64,000 nt of DNA from Bacillus haynesii (GCF_001969855.1 NZ_MRBL01000003.1:186001-250000); one strand, 5' to 3'. Shown: positions 26,214 to 34,815, counted from the first letter of the stretch. Program-made: numbers and translations. The notes: generated by a model not told the origin, from the sequence alone.

Positions 26214-26684
26214 TCAGGCGATCAAGTTCGCAATAAAATAGCACGAAACAACAGTAAGCACAGCAAGAACGCCTTGTTCCGCCTTCCCGCCGGTTTTAAT
26301 ATAAAGGGGCAGCCGAACCTTAATGGCGGACGGAAAGAAAAGTTTGATGCCGTTTACAGTCCCGGCATCAAGGAGCAGATGGCTCGCCATTCCGGCCATC
26401 AATCCGACAAGTATGCTCTGATCTGTAAAATATAAATGTGCCGCAAATGCCGTGATCAGCAAAAAGAGCAGGCTGTGTGTAAACGTCCTGTGCCCGAAGA
26501 CAGAACTGATCACTGCTGATAAAATCGGAAGCCTTCTGCCTATCTTGCTTTTTGTATGGCAAATATCCGGAATCAATGCTCCGATAACGCCCGAAGCTGT
26601 CATGAACACCGGATCATATCCATAAAAATAAGCAGCAGCCGTACAAGAAGCGACCCCTCCCATGATGTGTGTTTTTCCTGTCAT
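26214..26684 (-). CDS. yvsG: YdjM/YvsG family membrane metal-dependent hydrolase
   Basis: Membrane protein of 156 aa with four or five hydrophobic segments and conserved His/Asp clusters. The N-terminal TGKTHIMGG, the LIPDICHTKS segment, FGHRTFTHSLLF and ASHLLLDAGTVNGI are the metal-binding signature of the DUF457/YdjM family. The reaction is unknown. Its place between yvgJ and yvsH matches B. subtilis yvsG. AAAGGAG lies well before the ATG. Confidence 0.85.
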   Translation of the reverse strand: MTGKTHIMGGVASCTAAAYFYGYDPVFMTASGVIGALIPDICHTKSKIGRRLPILSAVISSVFGHRTFTHSLLFLLITAFAAHLYFTDQSILVGLMAGMASHLLLDAGTVNGIKLFFPSAIKVRLPLYIKTGGKAEQGVLAVLTVVSCYFIANLIA

Positions 26685-26826
26685 ATCGCTTCTCCTTTAA
26701 GACCTATAACAATTTCCTAATGAAAACTATATCAAGAGTTCTGACGGCCTTCAAGACAGATGGTGATAACTTGTCAGCTAAAAAATCGCATTTTCCTGAG
26801 GCGATCGGCACGTTTTCATCTAAAAT

Positions 26827-26855
26827 AAGGTGTTTTCAGTGAAAAAACACCTTTC
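26827..26855. repeat. Inverted repeat upstream of a small ORF
   Basis: AAGGTGTTTT and AAAACACCTT arms with a 7-nt centre. No gene ends here on either strand, so it is not an obvious terminator. It may be an operator or part of the leader of the 46-residue ORF that starts 70 bp downstream. Confidence 0.4.
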
Positions 26856-26925
26856 AAGGTTCTGCATAATTTTAAAATGATAAGCCAAATTAAAATTGTA
26901 CCACATTTTTAAAGAGGTGATTCAT

Positions 26926-27066
26926 TTGGGTATTTTCTTCAATAAAGATAGAGGAAATAAGGAAAAGGACCAAAACGCTGTTCGGGGGGCGCTTGACGAT
27001 GCAGGACAAGCGCTGAAAGGAGACCCTCTGCAAGAGGCGGTCAACAAAAAGAAAAATAACCGATAA
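26926..27066 (+). CDS. Small hydrophilic protein, 46 aa (uncharacterised)
   Basis: ORF starting with TTG 26926 (MGIFFNKDRGN) and ending NKKKNNR. It is highly charged and without a membrane segment, and contains GALDDAGQALKGDPLQEAV, an amphipathic stretch. The ribosome site AGAGGTGAT is excellent at 5-6 nt spacing, and a hairpin terminator follows 35 nt after the stop. Codon use looks like the neighbouring genes. I do not recognise the family; a stress or sporulation small protein is possible but unsupported. Confidence 0.6.
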   Translation: MGIFFNKDRGNKEKDQNAVRGALDDAGQALKGDPLQEAVNKKKNNR

Positions 27067-27101
27067 ATAACAGATGGAAGGGCCCGTCTTCCATTCTGCA
27101 G

Positions 27102-27128
27102 AAGGCTGCCAAAAAAGGCGGCCTTTTG
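27102..27128 (+). terminator. Terminator of the 46-residue ORF
   Basis: AAGGCTGCC / GGCGGCCTT stem (one G-U pair) with an A6 loop and a short T run. The 90 bp from here to the riboswitch hold the riboswitch promoter region; I see nothing else in them. Confidence 0.65.
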
Positions 27129-27215
27129 GTGCACCTGTCCGTTTTTTCCATCACTTCCCTTTGACAGATTAAATTTTCTCTGGTAACCTCTTTTCAGAAT
27201 ATGTGATAAATCCTC

Positions 27216-27413
27216 ACTCTTAACTCTTAGTGAGGTAGAGGTTGCGCGGATGATGAGTCGCATGTGTGAGGCTGATGGGGCCGATGATCATATGCAAAAG
27301 GCATCAGCGCCGAAGCATAAGGAAGCCATTCATTCTTTATGCTGGGTCTGCATTGAATAAGTGCAGGACTGCCGCGGGTTTTCCCGCGGAGGGCTATCCG
27401 GAGATCAAGAGTG
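27216..27413 (+). promoter_or_regulatory. Lysine riboswitch (L box) controlling yvsH
   Basis: The conserved lysine aptamer core is visible in order: GAGGTAGAGGTTGCGC, a GATGATGAGT loop, GGGGCCGATGAT, GGCATCAGCGCCGAAGC, GCTGGGTCTGCATTGAAT, TGCAGGACTG and GGGCTATCCGGAG. The outer helix pairs the ACTCTT strand at the 5' end with AAGAGT at the 3' end. About 100 nt follow before yvsH, without an obvious strong terminator, so the expression platform is unclear. Lysine would lower expression of the transporter. Confidence 0.92.
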
Positions 27414-27517
27414 TATGTTTAACCAAAGCATGGACTTTTGTTCATGTTTTTTTATTTTGAATGATCTCACGGTCTGGTCCGGCATATTTTTTATAAAATG
27501 CTCGGAGGTTATATCTT

Positions 27518-28921
27518 ATGGAACAGACAAAAAAATGGGGCTTCTGGCTTCTTACGGCTTTTGTTGTCGGCAATATGGTCGGCTCAGGGATTTTTATGCT
27601 CCCCAGCACACTCGCTCAGACGGCAAGCCCGCTCGGCGTAACGGCGGCATGGCTGGTGACGGGTGCGGGGGTGCTGATGATCGCCCTTGTATTCGGTCAT
27701 TTATCCATTCGCCGCCCGGATCTTAAAGCAGGTCCGCAAAGCTATGCAAGAGCTTTATTCTCAGACCCTAAAAAAGGGAATGCGGCAGGTTTTACAATGG
27801 TTTGGGGATATTGGGTGGCAAGCTGGATCAGCAACGTGGCCATCATTACAAGCCTTGCAGGCTATATGACGACTTTCCTGCCGATCTTAACTGACGGACG
27901 CGAGCTGGTTGAACTCGGCGGCCACTCCGTCACACTTGGACAGATCTTGACATTTATCGTGTGTACGATTTTGTTATGGGGGACGCATTTCATCTTAGTC
28001 TCCAGCATAAATGGAGCAGGCAAGCTGAACTTTTTAGCGACTTTTTCCAAAGTGCTTGGGTTTGTCCTGTTTATTGTTGCAGGTTTATTCGTTTTTCAAA
28101 CGGCATTATTCGAATCATTTTATTTTCCGATCGAATCAGAAGGCAAAAGCATAGGGCTGGGCGGACAGGTTCACAATGCGGCGATTTCAACGCTGTGGGC
28201 GTTTGTCGGCATCGAGTCCGCGGTGATCTTATCAGGGCGCGCATCATCCCAGCGCGCTGTGAAACGCGCGACGATTACCGGACTGTTAATTGCGCTCGGC
28301 ATTTATATGATTATCACTTTAATTACGATGGGCGTCATCCCGCACGATCAGCTCCAGGCATCAGATAAACCGTTCGTTGATGTACTGCACGTGATCATCG
28401 GCAGCTTTGGCAGCGTGATTATGGCGGTCTTGGCAATCGTTTCTTTGTTCGGATCGATGCTCGGCTGGATTTTAATCGGCGCAGAGGTTCCGTATCAGGC
28501 GGCAAAGGCCGGTGATTTTCCTGCTTTCTTTGCGAAAACGAACAAAAAGGGAAGCCCAGTCAATTCATTGATCGTCACAAACGTGATGTCGCAGATCTTT
28601 ATTTTCTCAACGATTTCGGGAACGATCAGCGAGGCCTTTACGTTTTTAACAACGTCGGCGACGCTCGCTTACCTTGTGCCTTATCTCGTAGCGGCTGTTT
28701 TCAGTTTGAAGCTTATCCTCAAAGGGGAGACATACGGCGAGCTGAAAGGCTCAAGAACAGGGGACGGCATTATCGCTTTGGCCGCTCTTGCGTACTCTTT
28801 ATGGGTCATCGTTTCAGGCACGTCTGACTTGACCACCTTTATCTTGGGAATCGGGCTGTTTTTCGTCGGTCTTGCGATCTACCCGTTCGTCTACAAAAAG
28901 TTCAAAAATAATCAAGTGTGA
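27518..28921 (+). CDS. yvsH: Amino acid permease YvsH, probable lysine transporter
   Basis: APC superfamily (basic amino acid/polyamine antiporter) transporter of 467 aa with about 12-13 helices. The first helix carries the substrate-carboxylate motif GNMVGSGIFMLP. Downstream are GYWVASWISNVA and the helix 6 motif WAFVGIESAVILSGRA. The lysine riboswitch directly upstream points to lysine as cargo, as proposed for B. subtilis yvsH. TCGGAGG precedes the ATG and a long-stem terminator follows the stop. Direction (uptake versus exchange) cannot be told from sequence. Confidence 0.92.
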   Translation: MEQTKKWGFWLLTAFVVGNMVGSGIFMLPSTLAQTASPLGVTAAWLVTGAGVLMIALVFGHLSIRRPDLKAGPQSYARALFSDPKKGNAAGFTMVWGYWVASWISNVAIITSLAGYMTTFLPILTDGRELVELGGHSVTLGQILTFIVCTILLWGTHFILVSSINGAGKLNFLATFSKVLGFVLFIVAGLFVFQTALFESFYFPIESEGKSIGLGGQVHNAAISTLWAFVGIESAVILSGRASSQRAVKRATITGLLIALGIYMIITLITMGVIPHDQLQASDKPFVDVLHVIIGSFGSVIMAVLAIVSLFGSMLGWILIGAEVPYQAAKAGDFPAFFAKTNKKGSPVNSLIVTNVMSQIFIFSTISGTISEAFTFLTTSATLAYLVPYLVAAVFSLKLILKGETYGELKGSRTGDGIIALAALAYSLWVIVSGTSDLTTFILGIGLFFVGLAIYPFVYKKFKNNQV

Positions 28922-28932
28922 TAAAGCTCTTT

Positions 28933-28971
28933 GCCAGCCGGGTCTTTTAGCAGAAGATCGGCTGGCTTTTT
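28933..28971 (+). terminator. Terminator of yvsH
   Basis: Stem built on GCCAGCCGGGTCTT / AAGATCGGCTGGC with a 7-nt loop and T5. Confidence 0.88.
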
Positions 28972-29027
28972 GATTCCCGCCGAAAATTTTGATTAAAATT
29001 TTTGCTTAGGCCTGTTATACTATACAT

Positions 29028-29046
29028 GAAAATGATAATCGTTATC
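29028..29046 (+). promoter_or_regulatory. Fur box
   Basis: GAAAATGATAATCGTTATC matches 17 of 19 positions of the classical Fur consensus. It sits 30 bp before the first permease gene and right after TATACT/TATACA hexamers, a repressing position. Confidence 0.88.
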
Positions 29047-29076
29047 GGTTAAAAAGATCGAAAGGAATGGCATCGA

Positions 29077-30141
29077 GTGAGCTCTCACAAAAACATACAT
29101 CATATCAACAGCACGGATGGCCCTGATGAAGAACAGAAACCGATCAGCCGTCCGCTCGGCGCTGTTTTTGTCCTGGCCGGCGGAATCATGCTGCTGCTTT
29201 TTGGCGCCGCATTATCGATTGCGCTCGGTGCGGCTGATATAAAGCTTGGAACGGTTTGGGACGCCGTTTTTCATTTTGACGCGAAAAATACGGCCCATCA
29301 AATTATTCAGGAGCTCAGACTGCCAAGAACGGTAAGTGCGGCTCTTGTGGGCGCCTGCCTGGCGGTTTCCGGGGCCGTGATGCAGGGGATGACGAGAAAC
29401 CCTCTCGCATCGCCGGAAATTATGAGCGTCACGCACGGGTCAGCTTTCGCAATTGCCATTGCATTTGCTTTTTTTCCAGGAACCTCATCGGTCGGGCTGA
29501 TGATCTGGTCATTTGCCGGTGCCGGTCTTGGAGCGGGGCTCGTTTTTGCGATCGGAATGTTTTCAAAAGGCGGTCTTACGCCTGTAAAGCTGGCTTTGGC
29601 CGGTACGGCTGTCGGCACGTTCCTGAGCGCTCTTTCTACGAGCATCGCGATCCATTTTGATGTGGCGCGCGACGTCAGTTTTTGGTATGCAGGAGGCGTC
29701 GCCGGCACGAAATGGCTCAGCATTCAGTTGTTGATTCCGGCGGCAGCACTCGGTTTGGCGGTCGTTTTTGTCATCGCCCGTTCCATTACGGTTCTAAGCC
29801 TGGGAGAGGAGCTGGCGAAAGGGCTCGGTCAATATACGAAGACGGTTAAAGCGATCGGAATCGTGTCGGTTGTTCTGCTGACGGGTGCCGCTGTATCCGT
29901 AGCCGGGGCGATCGGTTTTATCGGATTGATCATTCCGCATATGACCCGCTTTCTGGTCGGGGTTGATTACCGCTGGATCATTCCATGCTCAGCTGTGCTT
30001 GGCGCCGTCCTTCTGATCTATGCGGATATTGCGGCAAGGCTGGTCAACCCGCCGTTTGAAACACCTGTCGGAGCAGTAACGGCGCTTGTCGGCGTACCAT
30101 TCTTTCTCTATCTGGCTCGCAGGGAAAGGAGTGGACTGTAA
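29077..30141 (+). CDS. Iron-siderophore ABC transporter permease (FecCD family, FhuB/YfiZ-like)
   Basis: Membrane subunit of 354 aa with about nine or ten helices. FecCD landmarks are LRLPRTVSAALVGACLAVSGAVMQGMTRNPLASPEIM early, and GAIGFIGLIIPHMTRFLVG near residue 280, where the coupling helix contacts the ATPase. An unusually polar N-terminal extension (about 26 residues, KNIHHINSTDGPDEEQKP) precedes helix 1. The start is GTG 29077 with AAAGGA upstream. A Fur box controls the unit. It overlaps the next permease by one nucleotide (TAATG). Siderophore identity is unknown because no binding protein is encoded here. Confidence 0.88.
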   Translation: MSSHKNIHHINSTDGPDEEQKPISRPLGAVFVLAGGIMLLLFGAALSIALGAADIKLGTVWDAVFHFDAKNTAHQIIQELRLPRTVSAALVGACLAVSGAVMQGMTRNPLASPEIMSVTHGSAFAIAIAFAFFPGTSSVGLMIWSFAGAGLGAGLVFAIGMFSKGGLTPVKLALAGTAVGTFLSALSTSIAIHFDVARDVSFWYAGGVAGTKWLSIQLLIPAAALGLAVVFVIARSITVLSLGEELAKGLGQYTKTVKAIGIVSVVLLTGAAVSVAGAIGFIGLIIPHMTRFLVGVDYRWIIPCSAVLGAVLLIYADIAARLVNPPFETPVGAVTALVGVPFFLYLARRERSGL

Positions 30142-31154
30142 TGCTCAGGAAAAACAACAGACGGGCGGCTGCGGTGATGCTCGTCATGGCCGTGCTGACG
30201 GCCGCCGTGTTTTTATTAAGCATGAACATGGGAGAAATCCGCATCGCACCGCTTGATACATTGAAAACACTGTTCGGCTACGGAACGCCGCAGGATGAAC
30301 TTGTATTGTTTGAATTCCGTTTGCCGCGCATGGTCCTCGCCATGCTGATCGGTGCGGGAGTTGCTGTCTCCGGAGCCGTCTGGCAGGGGATATCCCGGAA
30401 TGACCTGGCCGATCCGGGGATATTGGGCATCAATACGGGAGCAGGTTTTGCCGTTGTGCTGTTCATCTTCTATTTTCAGGGCGACGTTGGCAACCTGCAA
30501 AAAGGATTCGTTTTTTCCCTGCCGATTTTCGCATTTTTGGGAGCCTGCTTTGCAGTCGTTTCCATCTATTTGCTGGCGTGGAAAAAAGGCTTGAATCCCA
30601 TTCGCCTCGTTCTGGTCGGCATCGGAGTGAATGCGGCGTTTTCGGCGGCCATCTTAATGCTGCAGCTTAAAATGGACCCGAATGACTTTATGCAGGCGGC
30701 TGTTTGGCTGTCAGGAAATATATGGAGTTCAAACTGGAGCTTTGTCTCGGCCGTGCTGCCATGGATCGTCGTGCTGATTCCTTTTATCCTCTATAAAGCG
30801 CGCTATTTAAACGTGCTGAATCTCGGTGATCAGCTCGCAACAGGGCTCGGAACGGCAGTTGAAAAGGAGCGGCGCACACTGCTTCTGTCGGCAGCCGCGC
30901 TGAGCGGCGCGTGTGTAGCGGCTGGAGGAAATATTACGTTTCTCGGTCTTGTGGCTCCGCATATTGCCAGAAGACTTGTCGGGCCGAAGCACCAGCTTTT
31001 AATCCCGGCTTCCGCGTTGACCGGAGCATTGCTCTTTTTACTGGCGGACTTAATCGGAAGAATGATACTGGCGCCTTCGGAAATTCCCGTAGGGCTTGTC
31101 ATTGCCGCTTTAGGCGCGCCGTACTTTATCTATTTGCTTATGAAAACAAATTAA
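30141..31154 (+). CDS. Iron-siderophore ABC transporter permease (FecCD family, FhuG/YfhA-like)
   Basis: Second FecCD permease of 337 aa, forming a heterodimeric channel with the preceding subunit. It has the family segments FRLPRMVLAMLIGAGVAVSGAVWQGISRNDLADPGILG (residues about 56-92) and GNITFLGLVAPHIARRLVG near residue 265. Start and stop overlaps make it translationally coupled to its neighbours, with 18 nt to the ATPase gene. It has about nine hydrophobic helices. The protein looks intact. Confidence 0.88.
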   Translation: MLRKNNRRAAAVMLVMAVLTAAVFLLSMNMGEIRIAPLDTLKTLFGYGTPQDELVLFEFRLPRMVLAMLIGAGVAVSGAVWQGISRNDLADPGILGINTGAGFAVVLFIFYFQGDVGNLQKGFVFSLPIFAFLGACFAVVSIYLLAWKKGLNPIRLVLVGIGVNAAFSAAILMLQLKMDPNDFMQAAVWLSGNIWSSNWSFVSAVLPWIVVLIPFILYKARYLNVLNLGDQLATGLGTAVEKERRTLLLSAAALSGACVAAGGNITFLGLVAPHIARRLVGPKHQLLIPASALTGALLFLLADLIGRMILAPSEIPVGLVIAALGAPYFIYLLMKTN

Positions 31155-31172
31155 AGAAGGGAAGGGTGCAAG

Positions 31173-31985
31173 GTGTCTCTTTCAACTAACAACCTGGGGA
31201 TCGGCTACGGCGAACAGATGATTGTCGAAAACCTAAACCTCCACATACCAAAAGGAAAAGTAACGACCATGATCGGTCCAAACGGGTGCGGCAAATCAAC
31301 GATATTAAAAACGATGGCGCGCATACAGCGTTCGAGAACAGGCGCCGTTTATTTAAACGGCAAAGCGATCCACCAAATGTCGACGAAGGATATAGCCAAA
31401 CAGATGGCGATTCTTCCGCAGACGCCTGAGGCGCCAGGCGGTTTGACCGTATATGAGCTCGTTTCTTACGGCCGTTTTCCTCATCAAAAGGGAATGGGCA
31501 GGCTCTCGGCCGATGACCGCCGCATGGTGGAATGGTCTCTCGAAGTGACAGGAATGCTGCCTTTTTATGACCGGCCGATTGAAGCCCTTTCTGGGGGACA
31601 GCGCCAGCGCGTCTGGATTGCGATGGCCCTTGCCCAGGAAACGGAGCTCTTGCTGCTTGACGAACCGACAACCTATTTGGACTTGGCGCACCAGCTTGAA
31701 ATTCTGCAACTGCTGGAAAAGCTCAACAAAGAAGAAGGCCGAACGATTTTAATGGTTATTCACGACCTCAACCATGCCGCTCGCTTTGCCCATCATATGG
31801 TGGCGCTGAACAGCGGTGCGATTGTCAAAGAGGGCGCTCCTCATGAAGTCATGACATCAGAAGTATTAAAAAAGGTGTTTCAGATTGATGCTGAAATTAT
31901 TTTAGACCCGCGCACAGGAAAGCCGGTGTGCCTGACTTACGATCTATTGAAAAAAGAAGAGGATCAGAGGCTGGCAACCGGATGA
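31173..31985 (+). CDS. Iron-siderophore ABC transporter ATP-binding protein (FhuC/YusV-like)
   Basis: ATPase of 270 aa energising the FecCD permease pair. Walker A is GPNGCGKST (about 34-42), the Q-loop is in MAILPQTPEAP, the signature is LSGGQRQRVWIAMA, Walker B is LLLLDEPTTYLDL and the switch His is in VIHDLNHAARFA. The sequence is closest from memory to B. subtilis YusV/FhuC. The start is GTG 31173 with GAAGGG upstream. In B. subtilis YusV serves several siderophore permeases, so this ATPase may also be shared. The terminator starts within its stop codon region. Confidence 0.9.
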   Translation: MSLSTNNLGIGYGEQMIVENLNLHIPKGKVTTMIGPNGCGKSTILKTMARIQRSRTGAVYLNGKAIHQMSTKDIAKQMAILPQTPEAPGGLTVYELVSYGRFPHQKGMGRLSADDRRMVEWSLEVTGMLPFYDRPIEALSGGQRQRVWIAMALAQETELLLLDEPTTYLDLAHQLEILQLLEKLNKEEGRTILMVIHDLNHAARFAHHMVALNSGAIVKEGAPHEVMTSEVLKKVFQIDAEIILDPRTGKPVCLTYDLLKKEEDQRLATG

Positions 31986-32014
31986 CAGACATCGGACAGA
32001 TGTCTGTTTTTTTA
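31985..32014 (+). terminator. Terminator of the siderophore permease operon
   Basis: ACAGACATC / GATGTCTGT stem with a GGACA loop and T7, beginning at the last base of the ATPase stop codon. Confidence 0.9.
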
Positions 32015-32157
32015 TTCCATGATTTCGTAAAGTAAAAAATCATTTCTAAAAAAGTTTATTTTTACTTTAAAATCAGAAAATGGGTGCCGATAAAGATATA
32101 ATAGATGGTAAGATGAGGATATCAAAACATGATATTGACAGAAAGGAAAGAAGGATT

Positions 32158-32886
32158 TTGGAAAATGCGACGATTTTGATTGTGGATGACGAAGACGCCA
32201 TTGTTCAAATGGTCAAGCGCGTCCTCACGAAGGAAGGATTTTCAGAAGTTCTGACCGCGAACAGCGCAGAAGAAGCGCTCGACATCGTGAAAAAGGACAC
32301 CGTGCACTTAATACTTCTCGATGTCATGATGCCGGGACAGACAGGATTTGATGTATCTCCTGAAATCAGGCGGCACACCAACGCCCCGATCTTCTTTTTG
32401 ACGGCGAAAACATCCGATCTCGATAAACTGTCAGGTTTTGCCTACGGGGCTGATGATTATATTACAAAACCTTTTAATCCTCTGGAGCTAATTGCCAGGA
32501 TTAAAGCGCATTTAAAAAGAACGTATATACATAAGGAAGTCGCAGCTGCTTCGATATCTTCAGCCTACGAATATGAACGCTTTACATTTCATCCCGACTT
32601 TGCGGAGCTGATCGTGGACGGAGAAACGGTCAGCTGCTCGGCGCAGCTGCTCCAGCTTCTGCAATATTTTTGCGATCATCCGAACAGGGTGCTTTCCAAG
32701 GACCAAATTTATGAAAAAGTGTGGGGCGTTCCATCTTACGGAGACAGCAACACCGTCATGGTACATATCAGAAAGCTGAGGGAGAAAATCGAAAAAGACC
32801 CGAGCAGCCCCGAATATATCGTCACGATTCGCGGTCTTGGATATAAGTTCGTTCCCAATCCTGGAAGAAAAGAGAGCGAAGGATGA
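32158..32886 (+). CDS. yvrHb: OmpR-family response regulator YvrHb
   Basis: DNA-binding response regulator of 242 aa. The receiver domain starts MENATILIVDDEDA, with the phosphoacceptor Asp55 in LLDVMMPG, the conserved Thr in FFLTAKTS and Lys in YITKPFNP. The C-terminal winged helix includes the recognition region VWGVPSYGDSNTVMVHIRKLREKIE. The TTG at 32158 is chosen: the protein then begins where B. subtilis YvrHb does, and a TATAAT-like element at 32098-32103 lies inside any longer version starting at 32080. It overlaps yvrG by 4 nt. In B. subtilis YvrGHb affects wapA, sigX and autolysin genes. Confidence 0.88.
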   Translation: MENATILIVDDEDAIVQMVKRVLTKEGFSEVLTANSAEEALDIVKKDTVHLILLDVMMPGQTGFDVSPEIRRHTNAPIFFLTAKTSDLDKLSGFAYGADDYITKPFNPLELIARIKAHLKRTYIHKEVAAASISSAYEYERFTFHPDFAELIVDGETVSCSAQLLQLLQYFCDHPNRVLSKDQIYEKVWGVPSYGDSNTVMVHIRKLREKIEKDPSSPEYIVTIRGLGYKFVPNPGRKESEG

Positions 32887-34640
32887 AGCTCAGGGGTAAG
32901 CTCGTTCTCCATTTTGTCAGCCAGATTTTCCTGATTCTCGGTCTTGTCCTCGCCACTCTGCTGCTATCCTTCATCTTTTTCGCTCTCCGGTTAAGCGAGA
33001 GCGAAGCGGATACAGGCTTGGCAAAAGCCACATCAGACACGTTTGAAAGCTGGGTCAGCGTAGATGACAATAACAATTGGCAGATTGAAGATATCTTGAA
33101 ATCGGCTATCGACAAACAGGGAGGCTGGCTTCAAATATTAGACGGCAAAGAGAAAACCGTTTATTCCTACCGTCTTCCTTCGGAAATTCAGAGGCAGTAC
33201 CACAGGGAAGACCTGGTATCCGTTTTTGACAAAAAAAGAATCAAAAAATATCAAGTTAACTTCTGGTCTGCCAATTTCAATGATGAAGACTACGTGATTT
33301 TATTCGGCTGGGAGTCGAAAAGCGATACGATCCTGTCCTATTTGGATAAAGAAGAAAAGGATATGGCGGACCTTTCTTCCTATAAAAAAAGCACGCTTGA
33401 TTTCATTAAGAAAAACAAAGGGTCCGTCTATCTGTTCAGCGAAAAAGGGAAAATGTTGGACTCGATCTATCAGGACATAGACTACAGCCAGGGAATCAAT
33501 GAGCTGGAGCTTTTAAAATACGGATCAAAGCCATGGAACTACGAGCACGAGTTTTCATACAGGCGCTTAAGCGCGACAGAATGGCTGATCGCGGCTACGC
33601 CGAACCCGATTTATAATCCGGATCATGAGTTCAACAGGACGATGATCGGACTCGCTTTAAAAATCGTTCTGCTCGTGATCGGCGTTCTGATCGTATTGAT
33701 GTCTTCCATGACGATCTGGTATTCTTTCAGATTCGGCATGCCGATCATCCATACGATTAAATGGATCGTCAACCTTTCAAAAGGGCGATTTGAAGAACCG
33801 AGAAACCGGAAAGGCCGCCCGCAAAGCCGGAACAAAAAAGGAAAGCGAAAACAGCCGTACCGGCTGTTCACAGAAGTGTTTGAATCGATGGAACAGCTGA
33901 CAGAAACGCTGAAAAAAGACGAGCAAAACCGCAAGAAAATCCAAACGACCCGTGAGGAATGGATCGCAGGGCTCTCCCATGATTTAAAAACGCCGCTCAG
34001 CACAATTTACGGCTACAGCATGATGCTGGAGTCTCCAAACTATGAGTGGTCAAAAGAAGAAATCCGCGAAATCGGCCAGGCGATGAAAGAAAAGTCGGAT
34101 TACATGTCACAGCTAATCGAAGACTTGAACTTGACGTACAGGCTGAAAAACGATGCCTTGCCGATTAAACGCCAGACAGTGAAGCTTGTGCCGTTTTTAA
34201 AGAGTTTCGTCGAAGAGTTTAAGCGCCATTCGTTTTCGGAAGGATACAACGTGTCTTTTGAATACAAGCAAGAAGATACCGAGTTTGCGATAGACAGAGG
34301 CTGGTTCAGAAGAGTCTTGGAAAACCTCCTCGCCAACGCCGTCAAACATAACAAAAAAGGTACTGACATCAAGGTGATCCTTGAAGAATCCAAGCAATAT
34401 ATCATTCTTAAAATTCAAGACAACGGAAGAGGCATGGACTCTGAAACCGTCTCAAATTTATTTAACCGCTACTACAGGGGAACGCATACAAAAGATGCGA
34501 CAGAAGGAAGCGGTCTCGGCCTTGCCATTTCTTTGGAACTTGTCCACCTCCACGACGGCTGCATCGCAGTTGACAGCCGGACAGGCCGCGGGACGGAAAT
34601 CACGATGGAATTTAAGAAAAACCCTAAAGCCGCCAAATAA
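32883..34640 (+). CDS. yvrG: Sensor histidine kinase YvrG
   Basis: Membrane sensor kinase of 585 aa (B. subtilis YvrG about 580). It has transmembrane helix 1 at about 13-37, an extracytoplasmic sensor domain of about 215 residues, and helix 2 near 255-278. A HAMP-like linker has an unusual basic insert (RNRKGRPQSRNKKGKRKQPYR). HisKA has His366 in SHDLKTPLSTIYGY. HATPase has N-box LANAVKHNK, G1 QDNGRGMD and G2 GSGLGLAIS. It is the partner of the upstream response regulator and relates to cell-envelope maintenance in B. subtilis. A terminator follows. Confidence 0.9.
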   Translation: MKLRGKLVLHFVSQIFLILGLVLATLLLSFIFFALRLSESEADTGLAKATSDTFESWVSVDDNNNWQIEDILKSAIDKQGGWLQILDGKEKTVYSYRLPSEIQRQYHREDLVSVFDKKRIKKYQVNFWSANFNDEDYVILFGWESKSDTILSYLDKEEKDMADLSSYKKSTLDFIKKNKGSVYLFSEKGKMLDSIYQDIDYSQGINELELLKYGSKPWNYEHEFSYRRLSATEWLIAATPNPIYNPDHEFNRTMIGLALKIVLLVIGVLIVLMSSMTIWYSFRFGMPIIHTIKWIVNLSKGRFEEPRNRKGRPQSRNKKGKRKQPYRLFTEVFESMEQLTETLKKDEQNRKKIQTTREEWIAGLSHDLKTPLSTIYGYSMMLESPNYEWSKEEIREIGQAMKEKSDYMSQLIEDLNLTYRLKNDALPIKRQTVKLVPFLKSFVEEFKRHSFSEGYNVSFEYKQEDTEFAIDRGWFRRVLENLLANAVKHNKKGTDIKVILEESKQYIILKIQDNGRGMDSETVSNLFNRYYRGTHTKDATEGSGLGLAISLELVHLHDGCIAVDSRTGRGTEITMEFKKNPKAAK

Positions 34641-34654
34641 GCGGCAAGAAAAAG

Positions 34655-34690
34655 AAGAAGCCGAAGGCAGTTGCCTTTAGGCTTCTTTTA
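34655..34690 (+). terminator. Terminator of yvrHb-yvrG
   Basis: AAGAAGCC...GGCTTCTT stem with an inner AGGCA/TGCCT helix and T4. Confidence 0.8.
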
Positions 34691-34740
34691 TATTGAGAAA
34701 ATAATGGAAAAGAAGGCGCGGTTAGTATAAAATAAGATTG

Positions 34741-34758
34741 AATGTTAACGTTCACATT
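34741..34758 (+). promoter_or_regulatory. Operator 1 of the hexuronate operon (LacI type)
   Basis: AATGTTAACGTTCACATT differs from the perfect palindrome 32 bp downstream at one position. It lies just after a TATAAA/TAAAAT hexamer region, so binding would block initiation. The likely ligand is the LacI-family ExuR encoded in the operon. Confidence 0.7.
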
Positions 34759-34772
34759 ATGTTGCAGAAGAA

Positions 34773-34790
34773 AATGTTAACGTTAACATT
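34773..34790 (+). promoter_or_regulatory. Operator 2 of the hexuronate operon (perfect 18-bp palindrome)
   Basis: AATGTTAACGTTAACATT is a perfect palindrome with the central CG of LacI/GalR operators, 32 bp centre to centre from operator 1 (about three helical turns) and just before the uxaC ribosome site. Confidence 0.75.
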
Positions 34791-34815
34791 TTAAAAAAAG
34801 AAAGGTGGAGATTCT

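Noticed and set aside
32080-32157. N-terminal extension of YvrHb starting at ATG 32080
   Set aside because: The added residues precede the receiver domain, contain a promoter-like TATAAT, and are absent from B. subtilis YvrHb as remembered.
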